Below, in pieces: positions 22,058-33,334 of a stretch of 64,000 bases of DNA. Location: the NCBI GenBank assembly GCA_025175895.1, contig CM045988.1:12119647-12183646 (forward strand), in the 5' to 3' direction. Source of the DNA: Wurfbainia villosa. Lineage: Eukaryota > Streptophyta > Magnoliopsida > Zingiberales > Zingiberaceae. The position numbers and the translations under genes were made by a program. How positions within the stretch are numbered: position 1 is the first letter of the stretch; each line of letters begins with the position of its first letter. The notes beneath the pieces are model-generated. The model had not been told where the DNA came from. It saw only the letters and a program-made list of their open reading frames with translations, and did not search any database.

Positions 22058-23104
22058 TTTCCGGTTTTGTGTGTTTAGGATTCGGTTAATTTTTATGCAC
22101 TTTTTCATATATTATATGTGCCGGATAATAGTAGGATATGCGTAGTTTAACTCTTTGGTTGCAGGCATAAGATCCGACTATTATGGTCATATGTGTGTAT
22201 GTGATTGTATGTGTGTAAATGTTTATTTTGTTGAATCCTCGGGGTTGACGATGCTAGTATTTAATTTTTTGTAAATTAGATAGGACATTGTTTAGCCACT
22301 CCTTTTATTTTAGTTTACTTTCGATCTAGATTTCATGTACACTCTCTCGTGGAGTATAGGATCGATGGATGTAAATTAAAATAGATTTTAGTCTCGGCTC
22401 GGATCTCTGGATGGCTCGTACATGACATAGGAGGAGCAGACGAGAAGACGTTGTGATGGTAGACATATTGAAGACAAAATCCATAATAGTTGGAAAATAT
22501 TTTATTTTTCATATTTATTGCTTTTTGTTTGATATGCATGGCATAGGTTAGGAAAATTCCTCAATTTCAAATTACTAAGTGGGAGAGGGATTTTTTTTTA
22601 AAATTCTCACGGCCTCCATTACGATTTGACAAGTGATGCAAACAAACTTGCGCGTCGGCTCTGAGTGCCTTCCTCCCCATCGGATGAGTTTGTTTGCAGA
22701 TCACAAGGTCAAATATGGTTATAGGGAATTATCAAGGAGCGTGTGCACTTCCCCATCGGAAGGCACATAACCCGAGATAATTACCTTGGTACCGAGTAAT
22801 GGTGAACACTTAGATACAAATATAAGTATCCTCCCCATCGGAGTCACTGCTTTTATTTGTAGGGCCAAAGAGGAACCAACTATTAATTTTACTTGTCAAA
22901 AAGTTAGGTTGACAAGATAGTAAAATTAATGGGTAAAACCTTCTCTTACAAATGTAGAATTTGTATACGTCCACACTATCGTGGCATACGATATTCTCGG
23001 TGTTTTGAGGTGTTGGTTGATTTTAAAATTTTATTGTTTGAGGAATCAATAATTTTTTGAAATATAATGTTTTGATCTATGTGATTCTTAGGTTTTCTTT
23101 CAAA
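22058..23104 (+). other. E untranslated leader
   Basis: About 1 kb between PBS and gag. TCCCCATCGG occurs about three times (22673, 22752, 22832). No credible ORF or known RNA is visible. Confidence 0.6.
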
Positions 23105-26100
23105 ATGACTTTCAACCCACTTGCTGTGATACTGAAAGAGAACAAACTTACTGGACCTAACTATGTTGATTGGAAGAGGAATCTAGACATTGTCTTGACT
23201 GGTGAGGAATACAAATATGTACTCCTCGAAGAGTGCCCTCCCAAGCCTGAAGATGATTCTGGGGAAAAGGAGAGAGAGAGCTATAAGAAGTGGATCAAGG
23301 CCGATGAGATGGCGCGGTGTTACATTTTGGCATCTATGTCAAATGTACTGTAACATCAGCATCAAGCCATGCCCACTACTTATGATATGATGCTCAATCT
23401 CAAGGAGCTTTTCGGACACCAGAATCGGGCTGCGAGGCAAGAAGCCATGAGAAACTTGATGACGACCACCATGATCGAGGGAACACCCGTGAGGGATCAT
23501 GTTCTCAAGATGATGGCTCATTTGAATGAGCTGGAGGTCCTAGGAGCTGAGATCGATGGGGAAACCCAGGTCGACATCATACTCCAATCTCTACCTAGGA
23601 GTTTTGAGCAGTTTCGCCTGAACTACAACATGAACAAGAGGTTGTATTCGTTGGAGGAACTTCTGACAGAACTCCAGGCGGCAGAGGGGCTATTTCGTCA
23701 GAGTGCTCAGGCACATGCCATGATGACCCAAAAGGTTTTTACTTCTAAGCCGAAAGGCAAGAAGAAGAAGAAACAAACCGGGATGAAGGCGGTGGGAGGT
23801 ACTCAGGGAGGAGTGAAGAAGTCGAAAGGCAAGTGCTTCACTTGTAAGCAAACTAGACACTGGAAGAAGGACTGCCCCAACCGCAAGAACAAAAGTATAT
23901 CTTTTGGTCTAGTCGTTGAAACATGTTTAGTGGTGTTATCTACCTGCACCTAGTGTGTAGATACAGGAGTCACTGATCATGTCTGCAATACATTGCAGGG
24001 GTTCCAAGAAACCAGACGACTGGCTGAGGGGGAGATTACCGTGTACTTGGGCGATGCCACGAAGGTGGCGGCTGTTGCAGTGGGAGATGTTCATTTATCT
24101 TTTGAGAAAATAAACTTTTGGTTCTTAAGAATTGCCTTTATGTACCCTTATTTAGAAAGAATTTAATTTCGATTTCTAAATTATTTATGGATGGATATTC
24201 TATTTCTTTTAATGACAGAGTTGTTATAAGAAGGAACAGGGACTTTATCTGTTCGGGTACATTGATAGGAAATTTGTACACACTTGAATCAAAACCTCCC
24301 ACGATGCAAATTGAAGTTAATAACTCATCTTCTAATTCCAATAAGAGAAAAGAACCTTCGAAGATTAACCAAATATATCTTTGGCATCTTAGGCTTGGTC
24401 ACATTAACCTAAGCAGAATTCAAAGGTTGATAGCTGATGGACTTTTGGGTTCATTGGTGGTGGAGGATCTCCCAACCTGTGAATCTTGCTTGGAGGGTAA
24501 GATGACCAAGAGGTCTTTTAAGGCCAAGGGGTATAGAGCCAAAGATGTGTTAGAATTGGTTCATTCTGATTTGTGTGGTCCTATGTCTATCCAGGCTTGA
24601 GGTGGTTTTGAGTATTTCATCTCTTTCATAGACGATTACTCAAGATATGGATACATTTACCTGATGCGCTGCAAGTCTGAATGCTTTGACAAGTTCAAAG
24701 AATTCAAGACTGATGTGGAGAAACGTCAAGGAAAAAGTATCAAGACACTACGATCTGATCGTGGTGGCGAGTACCTCTTGAAAGAGTTTAGGGATTACCT
24801 ATCAGAGGCTGGGATTCAATCCCAATTGACTGCACCTAGCACACCCTAGCAGAATGGTGTAGCAGAGCGAAGGAATAAGACTCTTATGGAGATGGTTAGA
24901 TCGATGATGAGTTATTCTGACTTGCTAGATTCATTCTGGGGATATGCTCTACATACGGCGGTGTACATTTTGAACTTAGTTCCATCTAAATCAGTGCCTT
25001 CTACTCCCACAGAATTGTGGACTGGGCGAAAGCTTAGTCTAAGACATATTCGGATATGGGGGAGTCTAGCACATGTGCTGAATGAAGATGCTGGTAAGTT
25101 GGAACCTCGTACAGAAGTACACTTGTTCGTTGGCTATCCTAGAGGAATGAAGGGTGGTTTGTTTTATAGTCCTAGAGATCAGAGGGTGATCGTTAGCACG
25201 AATGCCAGATTTCTAGAGGAAGACTATGTGATGAGCCACAAGCCCAAGAGTAAAATTGTTCTGGAGGAATTAAAAGGGGAAGTCACTTCTTTAGTACCAC
25301 CAGTACAAGAGGATATACCACATGTCACTGCACCGCGTGTTACAGAGGATACACAGGTGATACCTCATCGTAGTGGGAGGGTTGTGAGACAGCCTGATAG
25401 ATTCATGTTCTTGGGAGAATCTTTTGATTTGGTCCATGGCGAACATGAACCTGATCCCTGGACATATGACGAGGCAATCCAAGATAAAGATGTAGTATCT
25501 TGGCAAAGTGCGATGAATGCTGAGATTGAATCTATGGATTCAAATCAGGTCTGGGAGCTAGTATAGCCACCCAATGGTGTAAAAACCATTGGATGCAAGT
25601 GGATCTACAAAAGAAAGAGAGGAATAGATGGGAAGGTTGAGACCTTCAAAGCAAGGCTTGTTGCGAAGGGGTATACTCAGAAAGAGGGTATCGATTATGA
25701 GGAATCCTTTTCGCCGGTAGTCATGCTTAAGTCTATCCGGATTCTCTTATGCATACCAGCTCATATGGATTATGAGGTGTGGCAGATGGATGTCAAGACA
25801 GCTTTCCTTAATGGAAGTCTTGAGGAAAACATCTATATGAAGCAACCAGAGGGATTCATTGCTAAAGGCAAAGAGCATCTTGTATGTAAGCTTAATCGGT
25901 CCATTTATGGATTGAAGCAAGCTTCGAGGTCTTGGAACATCCGCTTTGATGAGGTAATCCAGTCTTCTAGATTTATTCAAAGTTCGGATGAGTCTTGTGT
26001 ATACAAGAGATGTGACGGAAACGTAGTAGTATTTCTTGTACTATACGTAGATAACATTTTATTGATTGGCAACAATATCAAGGTGTTATCGAACGTAAGG

Positions 26101-27024
26101 ATATGGTTGTCTAAACAGTTTGATATGAAGGACTTGGGAGAGGTGGGACACATCCTTGGGATCAAGGTTATAAGGGATCGCAAGAAAAGGATGTTGTGTT
26201 TATCCCAAGCTTCATACATAGACACGATTATGGATCGTTTTAGCATGCAGAACTCCAAGAAGGGTTTTCTGCCTTTCAGGCATGGAGTTCCTTTATCTAA
26301 GGACATGTGTCCTAGATCATCTGAGGAGATAGAGGAGATGAAGGAAGTTCATTATGCTTCGGCAGTAGGAAGCCTCATGTATGCGATGATATGTACGAGA
26401 CCAGATATCTGCTATACCGTGGGCATGGTCAACAGATATCAGAGTAATCCAGGACAGGGACATTGGACTACGGTAAAGCATATATTGAAGTACCTGAGAA
26501 GGACTAGGGATTATATGTTGGTTTACTGGGCAGACCAATTACTCCCTGTGGGTTACACGAATTTCGACTTCCAATCTGATAGGGATAACAGTAAGTCTAC
26601 CTCAGGTTTTGTGTTTACTTTAGGAGGTGGAGCCATTGTATGGAGGAGTGTCAAGCAGAAATGCGTGGCGGACTCTACCATGGAAGCTGAGTATGTGGCA
26701 GCCTCTGAGGCGGCCAAAGAAGCTGTATGGCTCAGGAACTTCCTGATGGACTTGGATGTGATTTCTGGTTTTCCCAGAACTATCACAATTTATTGTGATA
26801 ATAGTGGTGCAGTTGTAAACTCGAAGGAACCACGAACCCATAAGGCTAGTAAACACATAGAGCGCAAGTACCACCTGATACGAGAAATCGTAAAGAGAGG
26901 AGAAGTTGTTGTGGCCAAGATTGCATCGGAGGATAACTTGGCAGATCCTTTCACTAAGGCCCTTCCGGTGAGAGATTTTGATAGGCATGTGGAGGGAATG
27001 GGGATCAGATGTATGGTAGTTTGA
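23105..27024 (+). pseudogene. gag-pol: E gag-pol polyprotein, five stops and one frameshift
   Basis: Starts MTFNPLAVILKENKLTG and ends MGIRCMVV at 27024, about 1300 codons. Domains in order: Gag (UBN2-type; LEELLTELQAAEGLFRQS), zinc knuckle CFTCKQTRHWKKDCP (usual Gly replaced by Arg), protease VDTGVTDHVC, integrase (HLRLGHINLSRI, RSDRGGEYL, QNGVAERRNKTL), reverse transcriptase and RNase H. In-frame stops end at 23353, 23953, 24600, 24849 and 25566, and a small indel lies near 24105. The catalytic YVDD reads YVDN (about 26046-26057), a G-to-A change that by itself should abolish polymerisation. RNase H keeps the STMEAEYVA motif. Confidence 0.85.
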
Positions 27025-27962
27025 GGACAACATAGTCTTTTAGTATAAGTGGGAGATTGTAGGGATGTATACTGAAAAATCTACCATTTGTATGAACATC
27101 TTTATTTTGAAATAAGAATCACATGATCATTGTTTGCATATTTTTATGGTTATGCATATTGTCTAATACATTACATTGTAGATAATATGGTGTGTGGTGT
27201 CACACGGGAGATCATGTTATCGGCTCCTTGTAAAGTATAAGTAAAGGCTCACAGCCGAGATGGCTTTCGACAAACCATCGGAATGGTTGTAGTGTGATTT
27301 GGTATTGGTTTGTCTTGACCATAGAATCACACTAGTGCACTTTGAGTGTATTGAGCAGGACCGACTTAGAGGTGATTCAATTTATTGCTGACTACATAAT
27401 CGAATCGGACCTCAGATATTATTATGTACATGCTCTTAATCCTGATATAATAACGGGCACATATACTTAGTATTCATCTCTTTGATTTACCAATGGGCGA
27501 GATTTATAGATTAAATTGATAGGCTCGGTAAGTTGAGAGATAATATTATTTATATGATGTATCGTTGATTATAGGAGGAAACCATGTCCTATATATTAGG
27601 ATGATGATGTCCCCTTGAGGAGCTCATAAGGTTCATCATGTAAACCCTGCAGGTGGACTTGGTCCGGCATGATGAAAAGGTTGAGTGGTGCTACTCATGG
27701 AGTTAGATGTTGATTAATTAATGGTTAGTAAATTAATTAATCGACGGACATTCGAGATCTTAAACACGGGGAGAAAATGTACATATAATATATGGAGCCC
27801 ATATTATCATATAGGGGTTGGTGAGGTAGATCAATGATAATCCTTTAGTGGATTGGATTATCATTAATTGATCGGACTTTATGTAGACTTGATCCATGGG
27901 TGGCCAAGATCCAACTCCTCCTCATGGTCCCTAATGTAGCCTATTAACACCTCATGAAGTTT

Positions 27963-28121
27963 AGATCCAAAGGATAGAAACAAAACTCTAGATCCAAAGG
28001 TAGAGATTAAATCTCTAGATCCGACGGTTGAGATTAAATCTCTAGATCCGACGGTTGAGATTAAATCTCTAGATCCGACGGTTGAGATTAAATCCCTAGA
28101 ACCTATGGTGGAGATTAAAAG
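27963..28121 (+). repeat. 27-bp minisatellite in E LTR, about 6 copies
   Basis: Units contain AGATCCGACGGTTGAGATTA; the outer copies are degenerate. The F LTRs have 11 and 13 copies. As 27 is divisible by three, all frames give periodic 9-residue ORFs; none looks like a real protein. Confidence 0.9.
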
Positions 28122-28136
28122 GAGGCTTATCCCTAA

Positions 28137-28151
28137 CTCTATAAAAGGAGG
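28137..28151 (+). promoter_or_regulatory. TATA box of E 3' LTR
   Basis: CTCTATAAAAGGAGG just downstream of the minisatellite, an arrangement repeated in both F LTRs. Confidence 0.55.
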
Positions 28152-28784
28152 GCAAGGGGTTGGCATGGAGAGGAATTTCAAGAGAAGCTAGGGTTTTGGA
28201 AGTTGGCGGCAAGGCATAGCAACTAGGGTTTGGGCTTGGGCGGCACCTAATAAGGAAATGTTTCCTTGTGTTATTCTTCCTCTAGCTGCCGGCACCCTTG
28301 GAGTTCCTTCCAGCCCTTGGTCGGCATCCAAAACAAGTCCTCTCCTTCTCCTTGGCCAGTGGAACAAAGGTTTAGGGTCCTCCCTTGTAGCTTTTGGCCG
28401 GCCACTCTCAATCTCCTCTTCCTTCTTGGCCGGCAGCAAGGTTTCCCTTGGTTACTTGTTGGTTGGCTATAGGAAGGAGAAGAATCTTGTTTCTATTCTT
28501 CCTCTTGCTTTGGAAGACCAAGGAAGGAAGATTTGCGATCTAGGAGCTTCAACTTTTGGTAGATCGTTGCCCACACGACGTCCGAAAGGAGGAAGGTCAT
28601 ACATTAGAAGATCGAGAGGTATACCTATTCTTCATTCTCTTTTGTAACATGTTTGTTTTTGTTTTTCAATTATGAGCATGTAATATTCTGTTTGTGGCTA
28701 AATAATACTTGGATCCTGATCATAAATACAAAAGTCGGTGATCCGTACATCGTCTATTCCGCGGCTACTCGTAGAATAGAGGAT

Positions 28785-28817
28785 GGTCACTTGAACAACG
28801 AGTTTGTTCAAGTGACC
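28785..28817 (+). other. 14-bp perfect stem-loop in E 3' LTR
   Basis: GGTCACTTGAACAA with TTGTTCAAGTGACC, loop CGAGT. Follows a second inverted repeat, TCTATTC...GAATAGA, about 20 bp upstream. Confidence 0.8.
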
Positions 28818-28986
28818 TCTCTAAACGAATAGCACGATGATGACTTGATTGTTTCGGCAATCCCTTTTGTCTAGGATTAAATTTTTTTTAATCCGGGGAC
28901 ATCAATGGGATCGCTATGAACAAAAAAACCAAGGTGAAGTGGGAAGCGAAGTTTCCCCTCATGGACTCGATAAGCAAAATCCTTCA

Positions 28987-30222
28987 GGTAGCTGGAGTGG
29001 CGTGCAGCTTGTCCTGTCGTGCAACGCTCAACCACTCATGGGTAGTGGTAGCTAGAGTCGCTTGCAACAGGGACCCCTAGGGTAGCATATAACTCTATGG
29101 CGGCTAGCTACTATTTCATACTACCCAACTCAACCACTCGAGAGTAGTGGTAGCTGGAGTCGGGATAGTTATCATGTCATGCCACCCTGGCCACACTGGG
29201 GTCGTGGTTGGACTGGTCCGCAGACAGTGACCATGCATATGCATTGCTGATATATATGTATGTGTGTGAGATGTTGCATTTGATTGAGCTATGATTGTTG
29301 CATATGCTTGTACATCATGATACATGTCATTTGCATATTATATACTGCTGTGTGTTGAGAATGATATATGTGTTGGTCCAGACTGTTGTATGCATTTGAT
29401 TAGCATCATGTCATAGTGTGGTATGGACTGGGATTTATTACATGTGATTATATACTGTTCATATGTCTGAGTGTTGGTCAGGTATTGGATTGACTTTGTA
29501 CGTTATATTGGTTATGTTATTGTATATTTATTCAGGATGATATAGCTTATGGTGTTGCAGGTCGTCAAGTACGTTGGTACATTACTTCTTATTCAGTTGA
29601 TCAATTTTATATATACATTGAGTATGACTATATTGTGGTTACTTGTTATTAGATTTGGATAGGATTGTATGTCTATTAGACTCATGTTGTATATCTGTAG
29701 ATTTTTACATGTATACTTGTAGATCTCGTTATCCTATATGTTGTTCATGCACTTTCTACATATTACCCCTGAGTTTACACTCACCACCCCGGACCCTGGG
29801 TTTCCTGTCGCCCAGGTAACAGGTAGAAGATTTCTTTGGACGTTCGGAGCTAGGCCAACTGATCTCATCTCACACCGAACAAATGAATATTTATTCTGTA
29901 TTGTTGTATTTTTGTGGTTTGTCATTTTGGAATTTTACCCTTTATTGTTTCCATATTTGTGATATATGGATGTGTTGTATGTATTTGGCCTTTGATGTGG
30001 TTTCTATTATGTTTCTTGTTGTGTCAAGTCACTCCAGAGTGCACGGTTGAGTCTTTGTATCTTGTTTATCTGTCAGTATGTTTCCACTGTGTTTAGTATA
30101 TTCATGTTTGCCTATTATGTTGTTGTTATGGGCCTACGGGCCTTGTATTAATGGGATATGTTGCTAGATACAGGGGAGATGTTGTTCATTTTCTTTTCGG
30201 CATGGCATACTCTCGGGGTTGA
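28987..30222 (+). other. Unassigned TE-like block, possibly a gypsy LTR remnant
   Basis: No gene supported. The first 200 bp repeat a GTAGCTGGAGTCG / CTCAACCACTC pattern. The passage near 29770-29835 (CTCACCACCCCGG... CCCAGGTAACAGG) resembles sequence often found in plant Ty3/gypsy LTRs, but no LTR pair, PBS or PPT was found. It also includes the immediate target of E. Confidence 0.3.
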
Positions 30223-30927
30223 CAGAATCGCCGGAGAGCAAAAAATCACCGGAAGAGAGGAAGTCGTGCGGAGAAAATGGGAGAATCGGCACGAGGTAGG
30301 GTTTTTTCGTGTACGACGAAATATGATTTATTCGTCGCTAATATTTATTATATTAGTGACAAAACTGTACGAATTTGTCGCTAAAACTAAAAAAGTCGGG
30401 CCACAAAATCGAGTTCACTCGACTGGTCGCTCGACTGAATTATTTATGACGAATAATTAATTATTTCGTCGCTATTTATCGGTCGAGTCGCCAATTTGAC
30501 TGATTCTATTGGCAATGAATTTATAAATTTTCATCACTAACTTATAAATACCGGGCCATAGAATCGAGTTCACTCGACTGGCTGCTCGACTGAATATTTT
30601 GCGACGAATAATTATTTATTTCGTTGCTAAATATCAGCCGAGTCGCCAAATCGACTACTATTATTGGCGACGAATTTAAAAATATCATCGCTAAATTTTG
30701 TTTATTAGCGACGCTAAATACATTTCGTCGCTAATACTTAGTCTGGCGACGAAATAAAATTATACGTCGCTAATATACTTTTATATTGCGACGAAATATT
30801 ACTATTTCATCGCAAAAGTAATATTGTTTACAACAATGAAGATATTCATCGTAAACTCCTTGATTTACCAACGAATTATGAATTCGTCACTAATATTTCA
30901 TTGTTATTTTTCATTTTTCTTATAGTG
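30223..30927 (+). mobile_element. CACTA (En/Spm) transposon 3' terminal region
   Basis: Ends TTTTTCTTATAGTG at 30927, the inverse of a CACTATAAGAAAAA terminal repeat. The preceding 600 bp are filled with (T)CGTCGCTAAT and ATTAGCGACGAAAT-type repeats in both orientations, the usual subterminal architecture of CACTA elements where TNPA-like proteins bind. The other end and any transposase are not visible, so the left limit is only an estimate. TSD candidate ATA (30928-30930) cannot be confirmed. Confidence 0.7.
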
Positions 30928-30950
30928 ATATGATACAGTAGAGGTCCAGA

Positions 30951-30973
30951 GGACACACACACACACATATAGA

Positions 30974-31021
<48 letters not shown>
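30951..31021 (+). repeat. AC/AT compound microsatellite
   Basis: Two (AC)n runs separated by ATATAGAGG, followed by (AT)n. Just outside the CACTA end and 42 bp before element I. Confidence 0.95.
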
Positions 31022-31063
31022 GCTAGAGTCTATGGCAGAACACGGTCACAAATTTCTTCTACT

Positions 31064-31333
31064 TGTTAGACGTGGGCAGTTCCACGAACTGCGATGGCAG
31101 TTCGTGGAACTGCCATCGCGCACGCACGACATAAGCCGTGCGTGCTCTCCTTCTTTAAATTGGTGATGCGTCCAAAGTTTTTTTTTTTTCCTGGAATCGG
31201 CAGTGGCTCGGCGAAGAGGGTGAGAAGCGTAGAGAAGCATCCGACGGATTTGGTTGGTGAAACTTGAGGTATTTTCCACCGTGAACTTTCCTCCGACACA
31301 AGCCAAAATCACCAAGACAGGTAAATTGCAACA
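31064..31333 (+). repeat. I 5' LTR (270 bp)
   Basis: TGTTAG...GCAACA. Nearly identical to the 3' LTR apart from a few substitutions, mostly within the hairpin arms and the T run. The hairpins occupy 31075-31145. Confidence 0.95.
31075..31145 (+). other. Two consecutive hairpins in I LTR
   Basis: First: a perfect 18-bp stem (31075-31092 with 31097-31114, loop GATG). Each arm is itself an inverted repeat, GCAGTTC-CAC-GAACTGC and GCAGTTC-GTG-GAACTGC. Second: GCACGCACG (31120-31128) with CGTGCGTGC (31137-31145). In the 3' LTR the first hairpin carries arm substitutions. Confidence 0.85.
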
Positions 31334-31334
31334 A

Positions 31335-31350
31335 TGGTATCAGAGCAATT
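31335..31350 (+). other. I primer-binding site
   Basis: TGGTATCAGAGCAATT one base after the 5' LTR; initiator-Met tRNA complement. Confidence 0.85.
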
Positions 31351-31438
31351 AAATTCTGGATATTTTTTTTGTTTACCTGTTTGATCTTCCTCGTCGGAGA
31401 GAACAGAGAACAGAATTTCTCTGTTCTGGTTAAATCGA

Positions 31439-31845
31439 TGCGTGGCGCGGTCGTGGTCGCTGGCATCCGGTCGCTCGGAAGCGACGCGGAGCCGACGCCC
31501 TTCCGACGGCGTCGGAGGCGGCGAGGCCGCGCGCCTCAGCGATCTGTGAAGCGCGGTGGGCACCGTCGGGCGACGCGGCGATCGCGTGATGGAAGCGGCA
31601 GCGCCAAAGGCGGCCATCGCGCGAGGAGATGGCGACAACACTATCGCGAGCGCGGCGCTGGCTGGCCTTCGCGATTAGCGGCAGCCTCTGGCGGCCCGGC
31701 GGCGTTGGAAGGCGATAGCCTCTGGCGGCCCGGCGTCGGGCGGCGCGGCCACCGGCGTCAGCGCGCAGCGGCGCTAGAGCGAGGCGGCGATGATGGCGTT
31801 ATCGCCGAAAGCCTTGAGCCTTGGCTGGGCTCGCGATTAGGGTGA
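31439..31845 (+). other. GC-rich segment in leader of I
   Basis: About 400 bp of strikingly GC-rich sequence, rich in GGCGGC, inside an AT-rich element. Plus and minus strands both stay open here (up to 158 and 110 codons) because GC-rich DNA lacks stops. The reading is Arg-rich on plus and Ala/Pro/Arg-rich on minus, with no recognised domain. GCCTCTGGCGGCCCGGCG occurs twice (about 31683, 31719). It could be a captured host exon or a regulatory leader. GGGTGAAC at 31840 resembles a splice donor. Confidence 0.5.
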
Positions 31846-31858
31846 ACAGTGCTCCAGG

Positions 31859-31991
31859 AAATTTTTTTATTTATTAAAAAAAAAAAAGTTTTTTTTAATC
31901 TGTTTAGTACAGATTAATTTTTTTTATTAAAAAAAAGTTTTTTTTTAATCTGTTTCGTACAGATTAATTTTTTTTATTAAAAAAAAAATAA
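31859..31991 (+). repeat. A/T-rich duplicated foldback in leader of I
   Basis: Two tandem copies of an A-run/T-run unit centred on AATCTGTTT(A/C)GTACAGATT. Each can fold (AATCTGT/ACAGATT). Confidence 0.8.
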
Positions 31992-32398
31992 ATTAGTTGG
32001 GCTTAATTGGGCCGAATTAAATGGACGTTGAATCAAATTTTAAATTGGACATGGGTTCAATTAATTTGATTCCAACTAAAGGCTTAGTGTCCAAGTAAAT
32101 TTACACAATTATTGTGTAAATTTGACTTTGGTTGACTAAACTCATAACAATGGTTAGATGGGTTGTTTTGGAACAATTAGAATCTGACATGGATAACTTA
32201 AAGATAGCACTAGTTTATGACTGTCTATGGGTCAAAATTGATTGATCAATGGGTCAATTAATTATAGCCTAAAATTCAAGAAGTTTAGTTCTTCTTGATA
32301 TATGTGTATTTGTTCTGTGCCTTGATTAATTGGAATATACCGGTATTTGTACTGGTTTTGTCGGTTATGTACTGACATGATTTATTTCAATTTTACAG

Positions 32399-32797
32399 AT
32401 GGCGCGGATGTATACCACTATGACCCGGCGCGATGTGTTGCGCAATCGGTATAGGGAGGCTATCGAAGATTTGGACTATGACCCTTACCATGGAGTCCTT
32501 GGACACATTGGGAAGCTGGACAGACTGTTCTGGAAGCTCGAGATGCAGGAGTTTCCAGTATTAGACAACTACAAGATTTGGGCATTGATTCGTTCATTGC
32601 CCGATAATCTTGCTGACGCGGTACGATAATTTTGGGGGTTACATGAAGGACGCATTTCATATACCCAGTTGTGCACAGAGCTGATTAACTATGCTGACTG
32701 TGAAGAGGATCCTGAAGAAGACCCTGTGGAGGATTTTGGTTTTCGACTAGTGAGGTCTTTAAGGGATTACGTATCGAGGCGACATGTGTTGCTGTGA
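32399..32797 (+). pseudogene. Extra Gag-like ORF upstream of gag in I
   Basis: ATG at 32399 follows TTCAATTTTACAG, a sequence shaped like a splice acceptor. The frame runs about 132 codons to 32797, broken by TAA at 32627-32629. The pattern HIGKLDRLFWKLEMQEFP ... YKIWALIRSLPD resembles the helical segment of copia Gag (UBN2/DUF4219 region: two amphipathic helices then ILRSLP-like). It ends with an acidic stretch (CEEDPEEDPVEDFG). The genuine gag starts 0.94 kb downstream, so this is either a gag fragment from another element or an added ORF. No zinc knuckle is present. Confidence 0.45.
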
Positions 32798-33334
32798 GTG
32801 TCGAGAAATCTTTGTAGTTGAGTCTAGACGGAGGACATGTCATGATTCTTCGCACTAGGGCTTGTCCTAGTGGGAGCAGTAATCGCTTATCTAGTCTATT
32901 AGGAGTTGTTTTAGTTTATGAGTAGGAAGAATGTAATCTGTTACATTCTTAGTAGCGTTTGTTATTTGTTGACACAGTAAAACATGTTTATTTTGATGAT
33001 GTGTTCATTTAAAATGATTAGTTCATTTAATGCTGTTGACTCTACATGATGCATGATTATTGAATATGCCCTTGATTAGTTCAAATGAGTATATAATGAT
33101 ATGTTCATTTAATGTGTAATATCATGCTGTAATAATGATTAATATCATTAAGTGGGATGTATATAATAAAATATATCAATATAAGTTTGATTGGCACATA
33201 CAAATGATGAGTGATAACGCAGTTGTCACTTGATTTTGTAAACCAGATCAGATTTATCTTGAGTTTATTTTTGAGATTACATACATAAAAGCATACACTG
33301 AGTAACTAAATAATGTGTTTATTTATGTTAGGTC
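32798..33334 (+). other. AT-rich stretch before gag of I
   Basis: No gene. AT-rich with repeats of ATGATTA/TTCATTTAA. It ends TTTATGTTAG just before the gag ATG, which could act as a splice acceptor. Confidence 0.5.

Larger units (their letters stand above)
21469..28986 (+). mobile_element. Element E: copia retrotransposon with long LTRs
   Basis: Truncated 5' LTR (21469-22038), PBS, leader, gag-pol (23105-27024), short polypurine tract (GTGGGAGAT, about 27049-27057), and 3' LTR (27058-28986). Gag and pol resemble F on the other strand and are unlike the Sireviruses: no spacer, short Gag, single CCHC. Non-Sirevirus copia; the clade was not settled by eye. The 5' LTR is cut by insertion of C. 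Confidence 0.85.
27058..28986 (+). repeat. E 3' LTR (1.93 kb)
   Basis: TGTAGGGATGTATACTG to ...AATCCTTCA. Contains the 27-bp minisatellite, TATA CTCTATAAAAGGAGG at about 28137-28151 and a 14-bp-stem hairpin at 28785-28817. Its first part matches, inverted, the F LTRs at 41876 and 47088. Confidence 0.85.

Noticed and set aside
23105..27024. Programmed stop readthrough to explain the in-frame TAG/TGA codons in E
   Set aside because: Stops fall in different places in E and F, match single transitions and coexist with an active-site mutation, so decay is the better explanation.
29738..30096. Hydrophobic short ORFs (60-74 codons)
   Set aside because: T-rich DNA gives Phe/Leu/Val-rich frames; no conserved pattern or promoter.
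31369..31845. 158-codon Arg-rich ORF as a gene
   Set aside because: GC-rich DNA lacks stops in several frames on both strands and no domain is visible. Kept only as a GC-rich segment.
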